In this document: positions 16,620 through 25,428 of the stretch, piece by piece
Layout: every line of letters starts with the position of its first letter
Numbering within the stretch: the first letter of the stretch is position 1
NCBI RefSeq assembly: GCF_005845215.1
Contig: NZ_SPHO01000019.1
Coordinates: 1-64,000 of the forward strand
Length of the DNA stretch: 64,000 nucleotides
From: Clostridium sp. 1001271st1 H5
Lineage (GTDB): Bacteria; Bacillota; Clostridia; Lachnospirales; Lachnospiraceae
Direction: 5' to 3'
Made by a program: the position numbers and the translations under genes
Notes under the pieces: model-generated
The model's database searches: none
What the model was told of the DNA's origin: nothing
Seen by the model: only the letters and a program-made list of their open reading frames with translations

Positions 16620-19514
16620 TCATGATGAGAACTGCTGGGTAAGCCAGGAACTCTGGCTGTTCATATTCGATATAGCCTGCTCCATGGCATTAAACTGATT
16701 CCAGTACCGGGTCTTTTCCAGCTGATACTTGGTATTCAGGTTGGAAAGTGTCTCTGAAATGTGCTTCATCTCCTCATAGAGGGTATTGCTGGTGGTAAGT
16801 ACGTCCTTTGTGCCTGCGTAGCGCACCATGGTTCCGGGGCTTCCGCTGCTGACATTGGCAGCCTCCTTAAGGGCATTCTGCATGCCGACTCCCAGCCCCT
16901 GGTCCCTGTCCGTAAACAGCGTGCATATGGCATCCGCATTGGTGGCAACCATGGATTTAAGAACATCCTCATCAATGACCAGCTTACCGTTGTCCCTCCA
17001 GTTATCGGATGTCTCGATACCGATATCATAAAGTGACAGCCCCGCGCCCTCCACACTGCTGTAAAGAACCATTCTCATATCGCCCAGAAAGCTGGTGATG
17101 TTGGCGTCATTGTGAAGAAGTCCCTCCTTGGATTTTTCTTCCCAGAGTTCAATCTCCTTGTCGCTCATTTCCTTCTTCTGGTCGTCTGTGAGAGGCGCAT
17201 ATTTTTTGTAGTTTGCAGTCTCTTTCAGATGTGCATTCAGTTCTTCCACAAGTGTGTTGTAATCTTCTACAAAACTCTTCAAACTGTCTACTATTTTATC
17301 AGTATCACGGGACGTAGTCAAGCTTATTGGAGCACCAGTATCATGATACTCCGAGGTTAATTCCATGGTAATTCCATCCAGCTCAAAGGTATTTGTATTC
17401 CGTTCAATGACAGTGCCGTCTACGGTCAGTACGGCGTTCTGGCCGGCGGTTACGTCGGCGGTCATTTGCGACGAAAATGTAATTCCATCCTGCCCAAACA
17501 GACTGTTCATGAGGGCTTTTCCGTTTGTATCCGTTCCTTCCATGGTAAATCCCTTTGATGTGCCTTGTATCTGTATTTTACCATCCGATGTATAGCTTAC
17601 TGTTACACCAGCCCCGGCTTTGTTCTGAATCTCTGCTGCTAAATCCGCAAAGTTTTTAGGAATACTTAAATTGTTTACATTAATCTCCTGTGAAGTTCCA
17701 TCTTCCAGAGTTAACTTTAATTTGCCTTTTAAAATACCAGTATCATTTACTACATTGGATGTTACTGTTTTAATGTTGGGAACACTCTGAATTGATTTCT
17801 TTCCGAACATTATTTCTACCGGATTCTTTTTTATTATATTGCCATCCGGGTCGGTTATATCACCTTCCACTCCCTCAATTTTCACATTCCCGGTCAGCCC
17901 CGTTATATTAAACCGGCCATCCTTATACTCTACCTTAGCATTTCCCCCAATGGCCGCCTGCAGCCGGTTCGCCACCGTTTCCAATGTAGTACTGCCAGTT
18001 ATAGAAACCTCAGTCCCATTGACCTTTATTTTTCCAGCCATACCCGCGGCATCCCAAGTGGTATCCTTGCCAAGGACATTCGTCTCTCCTCCGGCAAACC
18101 CAAACACATCTGCTCCGCCGTTCGTTACATTATCGGATGTAAACGAAACCGCGTGTTCGGAAGACTGCACTGTCACGTAATTCATTCCTGCATTGTCAGG
18201 GTCTTCCTTCAGAGAAAAGTTCACCTTACCGCCGCCAAATTCTCTGGAAAGCTTGGAATTAACCGCGTCAATGACAGCCTGTGCATTCTTATAATTTCCA
18301 ACGCCGTTTTTTCCTTCCAGTTTTACAGTGAAATCTGCTCCGTCCACCTGGAACGTAAGGGACTGGTCCCTTCCGCTGTTGAGATTATTTACTATAGCAT
18401 CAAAATCCACGGAAGTTCCGCTGGTAATCTCCTGCGAAAACAGAGACGACTGGACACCTGTTGCCTCCACGCCAAACATGGTGGTCAGCAGATTCCCATA
18501 GGTCTGGGACATGGTTATATTGGATATCTCTCCGGTTGAAGATGATTCCATAATAAACTTGTCAGCCGCTGAAGAATAGGATACCCGTACCCCTGCATCG
18601 CTGCTGTTGATGGCGCTGATTACATCGCTGAGCGTGGAATCCCCGGTCAGTCCTTTTATGGTCACGCCGTTAATCTGGAATTCATACCGGTTTCCCTCAA
18701 GAGGGGTGGCAAAATTCATATTTTTTAAGGATGTACCGTAATCCAGCTTGTTGGAAAACCCGCCGGAAAATCCCAGGTTTGCAATCGTGTCATTGCTGCT
18801 GCCCGCCGTCTCTATGATAACCCTTCTGGAGGAATCAATTGCATTACTTGTGGCATTCCCGTTTCCGTCCAGCTTCACCAGCTTCATAACATTTATGCTG
18901 GTGCCGTCTGCGTCCGTTCCGGCCACCAGGTCCATTCCCACCGATGTTCCGAAATTCCGGTATAATGCCTGGTTTATATTATCAAGAGTATCCTGCTCTG
19001 TTGCCCCTTTTGTAAATGTTATAATCCTGTTTACGCCGTCCAAAGTAATGGAAAAGGAGTTCTCGCCCTCTGCCAATGCCGACAGATTTGCTTCCTGTCC
19101 TTTGGGCTCCCCTGTCACGGTCCCTGACGATTTGACCGTGCAGGCCTTTGCCAGCTGTGAAATCTCACTGATATTCATGGAGCTGACCGCATTGGACGAG
19201 ACGGAGCTTATCTTAACGGCGCCGGAGCTGCTGATACCGGTCATGGTCTTAAACAGGCTCTGGCTCATAAGATTGGTCTGGCCCGAACCGTAATAAGAAA
19301 AATATTTATCGCTGAAGGTATTGATTTTCGTTATCAGGTCCCTGTAGATATCCTGTTTCCATTCAAGCTGCTGCTTTAATCCTGACTGTTTATCAATTTT
19401 AGTCTGGGTACCCATCAGAAGACTCTGGACAATACTTTCCGTATCCATGCCGGAGGCAAGACCTGATACATAATTCTTGTTGCCGTTACCGCTGACCGTA
19501 TTGATTGATGACAT
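16620..19514 (-). CDS. fliD: Flagellar filament cap protein FliD, unusually long
   Basis: A 964-residue filament cap/hook-associated protein 2. The N terminus (residues 1-110: GLASGMDTESIVQSLL, LEWKQDIYRDL) and C terminus (about 700-964) are canonical FliD. The part between contains several flagellin-IN type and Ig-like modules (TLDNINQALYRNFG, TLSDVISAINSS, TLETVANRLQAAIGG). Typical FliD proteins are about 450-600 residues, so several extra surface modules appear to have been inserted. The middle part (about 17200-18400) is clearly richer in A+T than the ends. It is downstream of csrA and the small chaperone-like gene. Confidence 0.95.
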   Translation of the reverse strand: MSSINTVSGNGNKNYVSGLASGMDTESIVQSLLMGTQTKIDKQSGLKQQLEWKQDIYRDLITKINTFSDKYFSYYGSGQTNLMSQSLFKTMTGISSSGAVKISSVSSNAVSSMNISEISQLAKACTVKSSGTVTGEPKGQEANLSALAEGENSFSITLDGVNRIITFTKGATEQDTLDNINQALYRNFGTSVGMDLVAGTDADGTSINVMKLVKLDGNGNATSNAIDSSRRVIIETAGSSNDTIANLGFSGGFSNKLDYGTSLKNMNFATPLEGNRYEFQINGVTIKGLTGDSTLSDVISAINSSDAGVRVSYSSAADKFIMESSSTGEISNITMSQTYGNLLTTMFGVEATGVQSSLFSQEITSGTSVDFDAIVNNLNSGRDQSLTFQVDGADFTVKLEGKNGVGNYKNAQAVIDAVNSKLSREFGGGKVNFSLKEDPDNAGMNYVTVQSSEHAVSFTSDNVTNGGADVFGFAGGETNVLGKDTTWDAAGMAGKIKVNGTEVSITGSTTLETVANRLQAAIGGNAKVEYKDGRFNITGLTGNVKIEGVEGDITDPDGNIIKKNPVEIMFGKKSIQSVPNIKTVTSNVVNDTGILKGKLKLTLEDGTSQEINVNNLSIPKNFADLAAEIQNKAGAGVTVSYTSDGKIQIQGTSKGFTMEGTDTNGKALMNSLFGQDGITFSSQMTADVTAGQNAVLTVDGTVIERNTNTFELDGITMELTSEYHDTGAPISLTTSRDTDKIVDSLKSFVEDYNTLVEELNAHLKETANYKKYAPLTDDQKKEMSDKEIELWEEKSKEGLLHNDANITSFLGDMRMVLYSSVEGAGLSLYDIGIETSDNWRDNGKLVIDEDVLKSMVATNADAICTLFTDRDQGLGVGMQNALKEAANVSSGSPGTMVRYAGTKDVLTTSNTLYEEMKHISETLSNLNTKYQLEKTRYWNQFNAMEQAISNMNSQSSWLTQQFSS

Positions 19515-19525
19515 TGTTTGTCCCC

Positions 19526-20002
19526 CTATCTCCGTTTATCATAGAGCACCCCTTTGCTCCCCTGACCCATCTGTTTCAGGTAACCGGTAAATTTACCGCT
19601 TACATTATTCTTCCTTATCTTTTCCTGGAGCTGTTCCTGAATCACTGTCATTTTCATTGGGATTCTGGCCTCCAGTTCCCGGATTCTGGTCATGATGGCA
19701 AATACCTCCTGCCCGTCCCTGAACACTCCCTGCTCCGTCCCGGTAAGTCCGGCGTAATCGCACTGGTTCCGTCCAATGCTGTAGCAGTATGCGCCGTAAT
19801 CCGATGCATCCCTGATGGCAGCCATTCTCTGGTCCAGTCCGTCTATTTTACCTATGAGGGACTGCCGCGCCTTCACCGCATCAACAATATCATCCACAGC
19901 ATCCAGGGCATCCGTATCCAGCCTCAGGGTTTCCTGCTCATACTGTCCGAACAGAATGGCCTTTTCCCTGAGCAGCATCCGCATCTGCTCAAGCACTTCC
20001 AT
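19526..20002 (-). CDS. Small helical protein, candidate FlgN/FliT-type export chaperone
   Basis: A 158-residue mostly helical protein (MEVLEQMRMLLREKAILFGQ ...) with no recognised signature. Its size, its predicted coiled segments, its position between csrA and fliD and the overlap of its start with csrA suggest a FliD or FlgK/L export chaperone like FliT or FlgN. A more typical FlgN is already encoded at 23864-24310. The function is inferred from context only. Confidence 0.6.
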   Translation of the reverse strand: MEVLEQMRMLLREKAILFGQYEQETLRLDTDALDAVDDIVDAVKARQSLIGKIDGLDQRMAAIRDASDYGAYCYSIGRNQCDYAGLTGTEQGVFRDGQEVFAIMTRIRELEARIPMKMTVIQEQLQEKIRKNNVSGKFTGYLKQMGQGSKGVLYDKRR

Positions 20003-20267
20003 GTTTCTCCTCCTTTATGTCCGCCCCAGTCTCCTGGGCAAGAGCTTTCAGATTTCTGGAGAGCTGGAATACCTTAAGCAGGTCCACCTTATCAGATGCC
20101 TCCTTGTTATTCTCCATGGTAAGATACAGCTCAGTGCGGCATATCTTCATATCGCCGGGAGCTGAAATGCCCAGACGCACCTTGTCGCCTTTAATCTCCG
20201 CCACAAATATCTCAATATCATCGCCAATTTTAATTGATTCGCCCTTTTTCCTGGATAAAATCAGCAT
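19989..20267 (-). CDS. csrA: Translational regulator CsrA
   Basis: A 92-residue RNA-binding protein. The CsrA fold is clear in the first 50 residues: MLILSRKKGESIKIGDDIEI and KVRLGISAPGDMKICRTELY. It has a C-terminal extension of about 30 residues, longer than most. It binds GGA loops and blocks flagellin translation until FliW removes it. The start overlaps the end of fliW by 7 bases, so the antagonist pair is translationally coupled. Two hairpins with GGA loops in the flagellin leader are its likely target. Confidence 0.97.
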   Translation of the reverse strand: MLILSRKKGESIKIGDDIEIFVAEIKGDKVRLGISAPGDMKICRTELYLTMENNKEASDKVDLLKVFQLSRNLKALAQETGADIKEEKHGSA

Positions 20268-20707
20268 AGGCCGTCCCTCTCTCCCTGGCTGAATATGGAC
20301 TGCCGTATAGGATAATCCTGGTCCAGTATTACCTGGACAGCCAGATTCGTCTTATGGTTAATGATGATGGGACTTTTCAGGTTTACCGTGGAATTGCGGA
20401 ATGTCTCTCCAATGACCATGAGAACCCAGCAGTCCAAATCATCCTCAGGCACTGCCTGCAGAAGGATTAGGATATCCTGCATCACCACCGGGGCATAATC
20501 GCGTTTTACCTCCAGAGGATTCAGCATAATAAAGCATATATTCTTCTGCTCAATGGACTGCAGCCAGCAGATTCCATTTCCCATGTTGGAATCATTTACA
20601 AGTACAAACTGCGTATATTCTTCAAACCCGAATATAGGCTGTTTAAATGTTATAATATTTCTTTCTTCTATTTCAAGGATTCCGAAATCCCGCGTCTCTA
20701 TCTTCAA
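20261..20707 (-). CDS. fliW: Flagellar assembly factor FliW
   Basis: A 148-residue protein that binds flagellin and, when flagellin has been exported, sequesters CsrA. Typical parts are KIETRDFGILEIEERNIITF at the start, PIFGFEEYTQFVLV, and SPIIINHKTNLAVQVILD near the end. The start codon is TTG at 20707 behind GGGGGA. The order DUF6470-fliW-csrA is the same as yviE-fliW-csrA in Bacillus. Confidence 0.97.
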   Translation of the reverse strand: MKIETRDFGILEIEERNIITFKQPIFGFEEYTQFVLVNDSNMGNGICWLQSIEQKNICFIMLNPLEVKRDYAPVVMQDILILLQAVPEDDLDCWVLMVIGETFRNSTVNLKSPIIINHKTNLAVQVILDQDYPIRQSIFSQGERDGLC

Positions 20708-20751
20708 GTAAATCCCCCTATCTCATCCCTGATGCCAATCATCCTGCCTGG

Positions 20752-21351
20752 CTACTGCGCCCCTTCATTGACGGCCGGATTGGCGCTGGGCGGTACATAC
20801 ATGGGTTCACCCATATACTCTATCTCCACCTTGGGATACTGCTCCACATTTACGCTGAGCTCACCCGGCACATACCTGGCAGACGGCTCCTGTACCTGAG
20901 GTTCAAACTCAACCTGGGCAGGGGTAAAGTCAACGGATAAATCAGCAGGCTCCCATGAAATATCCGGACCCACCGATGGAATAAACGCAATTCCAGTGGT
21001 GATGTTGGCCTGAGCCATCATCTGGTTCTTTATGATGCCGGAAACCGTCGCCCCATCCTGAATCTGCATCATCTGGTTGCCCACCCTGGAATACTGGGCA
21101 GTGGCATCCGATGCAGCTTTAAGGCCGGCGCTGGCAGCATCCCTCATTAGTCCTCTGGCTGTCTTGAATCCCAGGCTGTCCCTGGAACGGGACGTATCAA
21201 TATCTACCTTGATATGCTCGGACTTCATATTCAGCTTACCAGGATTCTGGATGATTCCCACCTCCGGGTCCGGCAGCCTGCTCTCAAGCCTGGCCCGCTG
21301 GGACGTCATGGACAACTTAATGGGGGTAGACGTAATTTTTAGGACATTCAT
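20752..21351 (-). CDS. DUF6470 (YviE-like) flagellar operon protein
   Basis: A 199-residue protein resembling YviE of Bacillus subtilis, a conserved gene between flgL and fliW with no known function. It begins with LKITSTPIKLSMTSQRARLE, with the segment SRDSLGFKTARGLMRDAASAGLKA... in the middle, and has acidic beta-type repeats at the C terminus (VDFTPAQVEFEPQVQEP, ELSVNVEQYPKVEIEY). It has no signal peptide or membrane segment. Its conserved place next to the filament-junction and FliW genes suggests a link to filament assembly or flagellin homeostasis. Confidence 0.82.
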   Translation of the reverse strand: MNVLKITSTPIKLSMTSQRARLESRLPDPEVGIIQNPGKLNMKSEHIKVDIDTSRSRDSLGFKTARGLMRDAASAGLKAASDATAQYSRVGNQMMQIQDGATVSGIIKNQMMAQANITTGIAFIPSVGPDISWEPADLSVDFTPAQVEFEPQVQEPSARYVPGELSVNVEQYPKVEIEYMGEPMYVPPSANPAVNEGAQ

Positions 21352-21372
21352 CTTCAGACACCTCTTTTCAAC

Positions 21373-22356
21373 TTATTTCATAAAGTCAAATATGGACGGC
21401 GGTATGATGCTGGACCCCAGCTGAAGGGTAATCATCCAGGCTGTCTCATAGGATTTGTTGTTAACGGCCTCTGTCTCAATCTTAACTGCCTCCAGGTCCG
21501 TCTGGCTCTTCTGCAGATTGATAAGACCTGTTTCCAGGCGGTCCTCCGTGCGGTCCAGAAGCTTTTCTCTTGTTCCCAGTTCAGATGTGGCAATGGAAAT
21601 ATTGCTCTGCTTTTTCTTAAGCTGTGACAGGGTATCCATGGCTCCGTCCTTGTCACCGCCCCTTAGCTGCTCCTCCACCTTGCCAATGAGGCTGTACAGA
21701 TTATTGGGAAGGCCATTTTCATCCCTGCCATATCCCAGCACATCCACGCCGGATGTGGAAATCTTGATTCCTGTCTTTGCCGTGTTCATTCCCGATGCAT
21801 ATGTACCGAATCCGATATCCAGATAAACAGGTTTATTTTCATCAAAATATGTATCCGGATTATCCTTATCATAGGCGTCCACCAGTTTCCCGTTGAACAT
21901 CAGATTTCCATCTGAATCCACAGTGAACGGAGCTTCGCTGTTGGATGAACCGGAAAACAGGAACTTATCCCCGTACCGGGCATTCATGGTCTGGAGAATC
22001 TCTTCCTTAAGGCCGCCTAATTCCTCTGCAATGGCATCCATGGAATCCTGGCTGCTGGCTCCCCCTGCCTTGGTGGCCTTTTCATAGACCGTCTCAAGAA
22101 TGGAGTTGAGCGTAATAATATTGGAATCCGCTGTCTCCAGCTCTCCCCTTGCATTCTTCACCACACTGATATGTTCCTCGGACCTGGCAATCTGGTCCCT
22201 GATGGCAAATGCCTTTGACGCGGTCGCCGGGTCCTCCGACACATGATTATATTGACGCCTAGATGACAGCTTCAGGTTGGAGGACGCCAAATCAGATATA
22301 TTCCTCTGGAGATTCCTGTTATAGGTAGCTGTCATCATATTTTCCGTGATTCTCAT
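21373..22356 (-). CDS. flgL: Hook-filament junction protein FlgL (HAP3)
   Basis: A 327-residue flagellin-fold junction protein. The N-terminal helix reads MRITENMMTATYNRNLQRNI with HVSEDPATASKAF, and the C-terminal helix includes LQKSQTDLEAVKIETEAVNN and ends SSIIPPSIFDFMK. It sits between FlgK and flagellin in the filament. The gene follows flgK after 10 bases and has AGGAGG before its ATG. Confidence 0.95.
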   Translation of the reverse strand: MRITENMMTATYNRNLQRNISDLASSNLKLSSRRQYNHVSEDPATASKAFAIRDQIARSEEHISVVKNARGELETADSNIITLNSILETVYEKATKAGGASSQDSMDAIAEELGGLKEEILQTMNARYGDKFLFSGSSNSEAPFTVDSDGNLMFNGKLVDAYDKDNPDTYFDENKPVYLDIGFGTYASGMNTAKTGIKISTSGVDVLGYGRDENGLPNNLYSLIGKVEEQLRGGDKDGAMDTLSQLKKKQSNISIATSELGTREKLLDRTEDRLETGLINLQKSQTDLEAVKIETEAVNNKSYETAWMITLQLGSSIIPPSIFDFMK

Positions 22357-22366
22357 ATGCCCCTCC

Positions 22367-23836
22367 TTAACGCCCTACTATGCCCATCTTATTGATAATC
22401 ATGTCCAGCTGCTCATCCATTGTAGTCATGAGTCTTCCCAGAGCCTGGTATGCTTTGTTGTATGTCATCATGCTGATTCCCTCTTCATTCAGGGAAACCC
22501 CGGACACGCCCATGCGCTCCGAATCCACGCTTTCCGCAATGGCCAGGGAAGCGCTCATCCTGGCGCTGTTTGTCTTGATTCCGCTTCCCAGCGTATTGGT
22601 GACGCTGGATATAAATTCACTGAAGGTTCCCGTGTATTCACCGCCAAAGTTAAAATCCTGCTCCAATGCAGCCTTCATATCAAGGATATCCTGATTGTCC
22701 AGCTCTCCGTCGGGATTCTGTTTCCGGATAATATAGGAAACATCGTCGGCCCACAGGTCGCTGATGCAGATATTTCCCGCTGTCACTGTTCCGTTGGAAT
22801 CTCCCTGGAGAAGAAACTTGTATTTATCCGGGAAATCAGGGTCATCGGCATGAATCTTATTGTTAAACACATCCGCCAGTGTCTGCGCGAAATGGTTCAT
22901 CTGGTTCTGGTAGTAAGGTATCCCTGCATTGATTTGGTCCGCGCCGGTCAGCATATCCGTAAACCCTCTGATGGCTCCCTCTCCCAGACTGGCCTTCTGG
23001 TTGCTGCTGTTCCATGTGAGAGTGACGCCGTCGCTGCCAATGTTAATCTTATCATTGGTGTAGGAAGCCCCGGAAGCGTCCACCACCACCTTTCCATTGA
23101 TTTTCACCTGAATCTTTCCATCATCCAGGTCGGTTACCTGGACATCGCCGTACCGTGACAGGTCATCCAGTATGACATTCCTCTGGTCCAGCAGGTCATT
23201 GGGCCCGTAGTTGACTCCGTCATAGTCGTTGTTGCTGAATATCTCATGGGCAATGGAACGGTTCAGCTCAGACAGCTGGTCTAATTTTGTGTTGATATCC
23301 GTCACCGCAGCCGACAAATCATTCTTTGTCTGTTCCATCAGGGTGTTTAGATTGGCGTCATATTCATTGAGCACCTGGGTCACGCCTTTAAACGCATTCA
23401 TGACAATATTGGCATTGGTCTCCTGGTACGGGGAGGCGCTGAAATCCGCCAGTGCCTGGGACAGGGTGTTCAGAGCCGCCTTGATGCCGGTTCCCTCTAC
23501 CTCAGGGTCACTGATAATTCCCTCAATCTGGTCCATAATGGCTGCCTTCTGGTCATAATACCCCACGTCGCCGTACTGCTGCCTGAACTTGGCATCCAGA
23601 TACGGATTGCGAATCTGCGCCACTCCCTTGACATCCACGCCCTGTCCGGCCAGGGGAATGGAGCTGTAATTATACTGGTCGCTTCCGTAGGTATGGACAC
23701 TCACCGAATCCAGACGCTGTCTTGTATATCCCTTTGTTTTAGCATTGCTTATATTATTGCCTACAATATCTATGGCCTTCTGATTAACCTGAATCCCTCG
23801 TTTGGCTGTCTCCAGCCCCATAAATGTCGGTCTCAA
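22367..23836 (-). CDS. flgK: Hook-filament junction protein FlgK (HAP1)
   Basis: A 489-residue axial protein connecting hook and filament. The start (RPTFMGLETAKRGIQVNQ) and VGNNISNAKTKGYTRQRLDS are the family N-terminal motifs, and SLNEEGISMMTYNKAYQALG near the C terminus matches axial proteins. The start codon is TTG at 23836 with AGGAG nine bases upstream, since no ATG lies before the conserved beginning. Confidence 0.96.
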   Translation of the reverse strand: MRPTFMGLETAKRGIQVNQKAIDIVGNNISNAKTKGYTRQRLDSVSVHTYGSDQYNYSSIPLAGQGVDVKGVAQIRNPYLDAKFRQQYGDVGYYDQKAAIMDQIEGIISDPEVEGTGIKAALNTLSQALADFSASPYQETNANIVMNAFKGVTQVLNEYDANLNTLMEQTKNDLSAAVTDINTKLDQLSELNRSIAHEIFSNNDYDGVNYGPNDLLDQRNVILDDLSRYGDVQVTDLDDGKIQVKINGKVVVDASGASYTNDKINIGSDGVTLTWNSSNQKASLGEGAIRGFTDMLTGADQINAGIPYYQNQMNHFAQTLADVFNNKIHADDPDFPDKYKFLLQGDSNGTVTAGNICISDLWADDVSYIIRKQNPDGELDNQDILDMKAALEQDFNFGGEYTGTFSEFISSVTNTLGSGIKTNSARMSASLAIAESVDSERMGVSGVSLNEEGISMMTYNKAYQALGRLMTTMDEQLDMIINKMGIVGR

Positions 23837-23863
23837 TTTACCACTCTCCTATATAGGCCCTCA

Positions 23864-24310
23864 TCAGGCCTTTTTTTCCAGTTTACTGCCCTTATTGAAT
23901 GCAGGACGTCCATAGATGCCGGTGGGATTTCCCACATATCTGGAATCAACTCCCATCTGCTCCAGCTCAGACTTGGCTAACGCCTCTGCCTTCTGGTTGT
24001 AATACTGTATATTTCCTATGGCTCCGTCAATTCTCCGGTACAGGTCCATAAGCTCCTTTTTCTGCTCCGGCCCTGCAACCTCTGCAATTTCTTTTAAGGT
24101 CCTGCCCTCAAACCCGCAGGAGACAAACAGCTTCTGACGTTTCTGCTCCATGTTCTCCAGCTTCTTATCCATGGCCTGCTGCATCATGATGGTCTGCTCA
24201 ACCTTATCCAGCTCCCTGGTCATCAAAAGCCCTAATTTCTCAATCTGCTTCTGTTCCATGGCCTCCAGTGTTTCTGTGTATTCCCCCAAAAAATCAATGA
24301 TTTCTTCCAA
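23864..24310 (-). CDS. flgN: FlgN family export chaperone
   Basis: A 148-residue helical protein (EEIIDFLGEYTETLEAMEQKQIEKLGLLM) of the FlgN type, which escorts FlgK and FlgL to the export apparatus. The order flgM-flgN-flgK-flgL is the standard Firmicute arrangement. Sequence conservation in this family is low, so the call depends partly on that order. Confidence 0.85.
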   Translation of the reverse strand: MEEIIDFLGEYTETLEAMEQKQIEKLGLLMTRELDKVEQTIMMQQAMDKKLENMEQKRQKLFVSCGFEGRTLKEIAEVAGPEQKKELMDLYRRIDGAIGNIQYYNQKAEALAKSELEQMGVDSRYVGNPTGIYGRPAFNKGSKLEKKA

Positions 24311-24321
24311 TATGTTCCCTC

Positions 24322-24624
24322 CTACAGGCCGCTCATAAGGCGTCTGGCAATCTGCTCCGCCGATACCTGGTATGTCCCCTCCTGCACCTGTTCCCTTAAC
24401 GCGGCAATCCGGTCAGCCGGAGCCCCTTCTTCCATGGACCTTGACAGTGCGGCTGAAAATGAGGATGCACCGCTTTTTTTTGCGCCCTCGCTGCTGATGC
24501 AGATAGCATCACCCCTTGCCTTTCCGGCTGCCTGTACGGGAGCAGAAAGGCTTTTTTCCGTATGTTTTGCATTGCTCACTGCCTTCTGATAGGCTGCGTA
24601 ATTTCTCGATACTTTTATATCCAT
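24322..24624 (-). CDS. flgM: Anti-sigma-28 factor FlgM
   Basis: A 100-residue protein whose C-terminal half (SRSMEEGAPADRIAALREQV, YQVSAEQIARRLMSGL) is the FlgM sigma-28-binding region. The N-terminal half is disordered and rich in K, S and A. It holds FliA inactive until it is exported through the finished hook. The start at 24624 (MDIKVSRNYAAY) is chosen for its AGGAA site; a longer frame begins 45 codons upstream and would run through the promoter. A sigma-28-type promoter lies 75 bases before the start, giving negative feedback. Confidence 0.92.
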   Translation of the reverse strand: MDIKVSRNYAAYQKAVSNAKHTEKSLSAPVQAAGKARGDAICISSEGAKKSGASSFSAALSRSMEEGAPADRIAALREQVQEGTYQVSAEQIARRLMSGL

Positions 24625-24697
24625 ATGTCCGGCTTCCTTTCCCTGCATGCTCTTTGTATGGTGGGCCTGATAAGTGGTTGTGATATTTCTATAGTAC

Positions 24698-24724
24698 TTA
24701 TCGTACAGGGAAGATAAAACTTTA
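24698..24724 (-). promoter_or_regulatory. Sigma-28 (FliA)-type promoter of the flgM operon
   Basis: On the minus strand TAAA (24724-24721), a 15-base spacer and TACGATAA (24705-24698) resemble the sigma-28/SigD consensus TAAA-N15-GCCGATAA. The same TACGATAA box is in front of flagellin. No promoter-sized gap exists in the 22 genes downstream. Confidence 0.75.
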
Positions 24725-24807
24725 TAGTTCTTCAGGTTATTTTTATATTTATTTTGCATGATTGGGACCTTTTTATCTTTTTCAGAAACAAAAAACAGAT
24801 AACAAAA

Positions 24808-24851
24808 AACCGTTATAGGGGGAAATCCTGGGATTTTGCCTCTTAACGGTT
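24808..24851 (-). terminator. Intrinsic terminator of the parA-comFB operon
   Basis: AACCGTTA pairs with TAACGGTT around an inner imperfect stem, and the minus-strand tail is TTTTTTGTTATCTGTTTTTTG. It insulates flgM from the upstream genes. Confidence 0.85.
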
Positions 24852-24909
24852 GATGGGGTTGTTTTATATTGGTCCGGTCCTCTGTATATCTGACTGTCTA
24901 CAGGCTGTC

Positions 24910-25428
24910 TCAGTGCCACGGGGCCTTCTTTACCACCAGGATAGCCTGTACAAGCGCCCCGGTTACTTCGGACCCATTTTCCAGCTCCGCCTTCCTGCGC
25001 TTTTCCTGTTCCCCTTCCTTCATCACCACGTACCGCGGTTTCAGACGGTTAAGGGCCAGTGCTGCTATATCCTTTTTACACTTATCACATTTACAGCAGT
25101 TAAACCGGTCCAGGGTGGAGTCCAGCTTGTTTATCACCAGTTCCTCCATAAGGTTTACCAGTACCATATTATTTTCTTCTTTAAACGGAAATGTTACCGG
25201 GTTACGCTTAAGGGTTTTTGCCATGGCGGCCGCTGAGGGCGCTGATAAAGCCGGCATGCCTGCAGCAGTTCCGTCTCCATCTGCACCATCTGACGGCACG
25301 GCGTCTATTTGCCCTGCGCCCGGGTTTCCTGTATCTCCCTGCGCTGCCTTTGCATCTCTTTTAGAGGCAGAGGGCATAATCTTGCGGTACATTATTTCCT
25401 TGTCAATCTCTGTCCTGCTCTTAGACAT
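24910..25428 (-). CDS. ComFB domain protein
   Basis: A 172-residue protein. The first 75 residues are low complexity (A, G, D, P rich). The rest is a ComFB domain: NLMEELVINKLDSTLDR, then a cysteine cluster C111, C112, C114, C117, then DIAALALNRLKPRYV. ComFB was named after a Bacillus competence operon, and some cyanobacterial ComFB proteins have been reported to bind cyclic di-GMP. The gene overlaps the end of the ParA-like gene by 8 bases. With flagellin on one side and flgM on the other, a role in motility control is likelier than competence. The cysteines may bind a metal. Confidence 0.8.
   Translation of the reverse strand: MSKSRTEIDKEIMYRKIMPSASKRDAKAAQGDTGNPGAGQIDAVPSDGADGDGTAAGMPALSAPSAAAMAKTLKRNPVTFPFKEENNMVLVNLMEELVINKLDSTLDRFNCCKCDKCKKDIAALALNRLKPRYVVMKEGEQEKRRKAELENGSEVTGALVQAILVVKKAPWH

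Noticed and set aside
24624..24759. Longer flgM reading frame starting at 24759
   Set aside because: The extra 45 codons run through the sigma-28 promoter and are unlike FlgM. The ATG at 24624 has a ribosome-binding site and gives a normal length.
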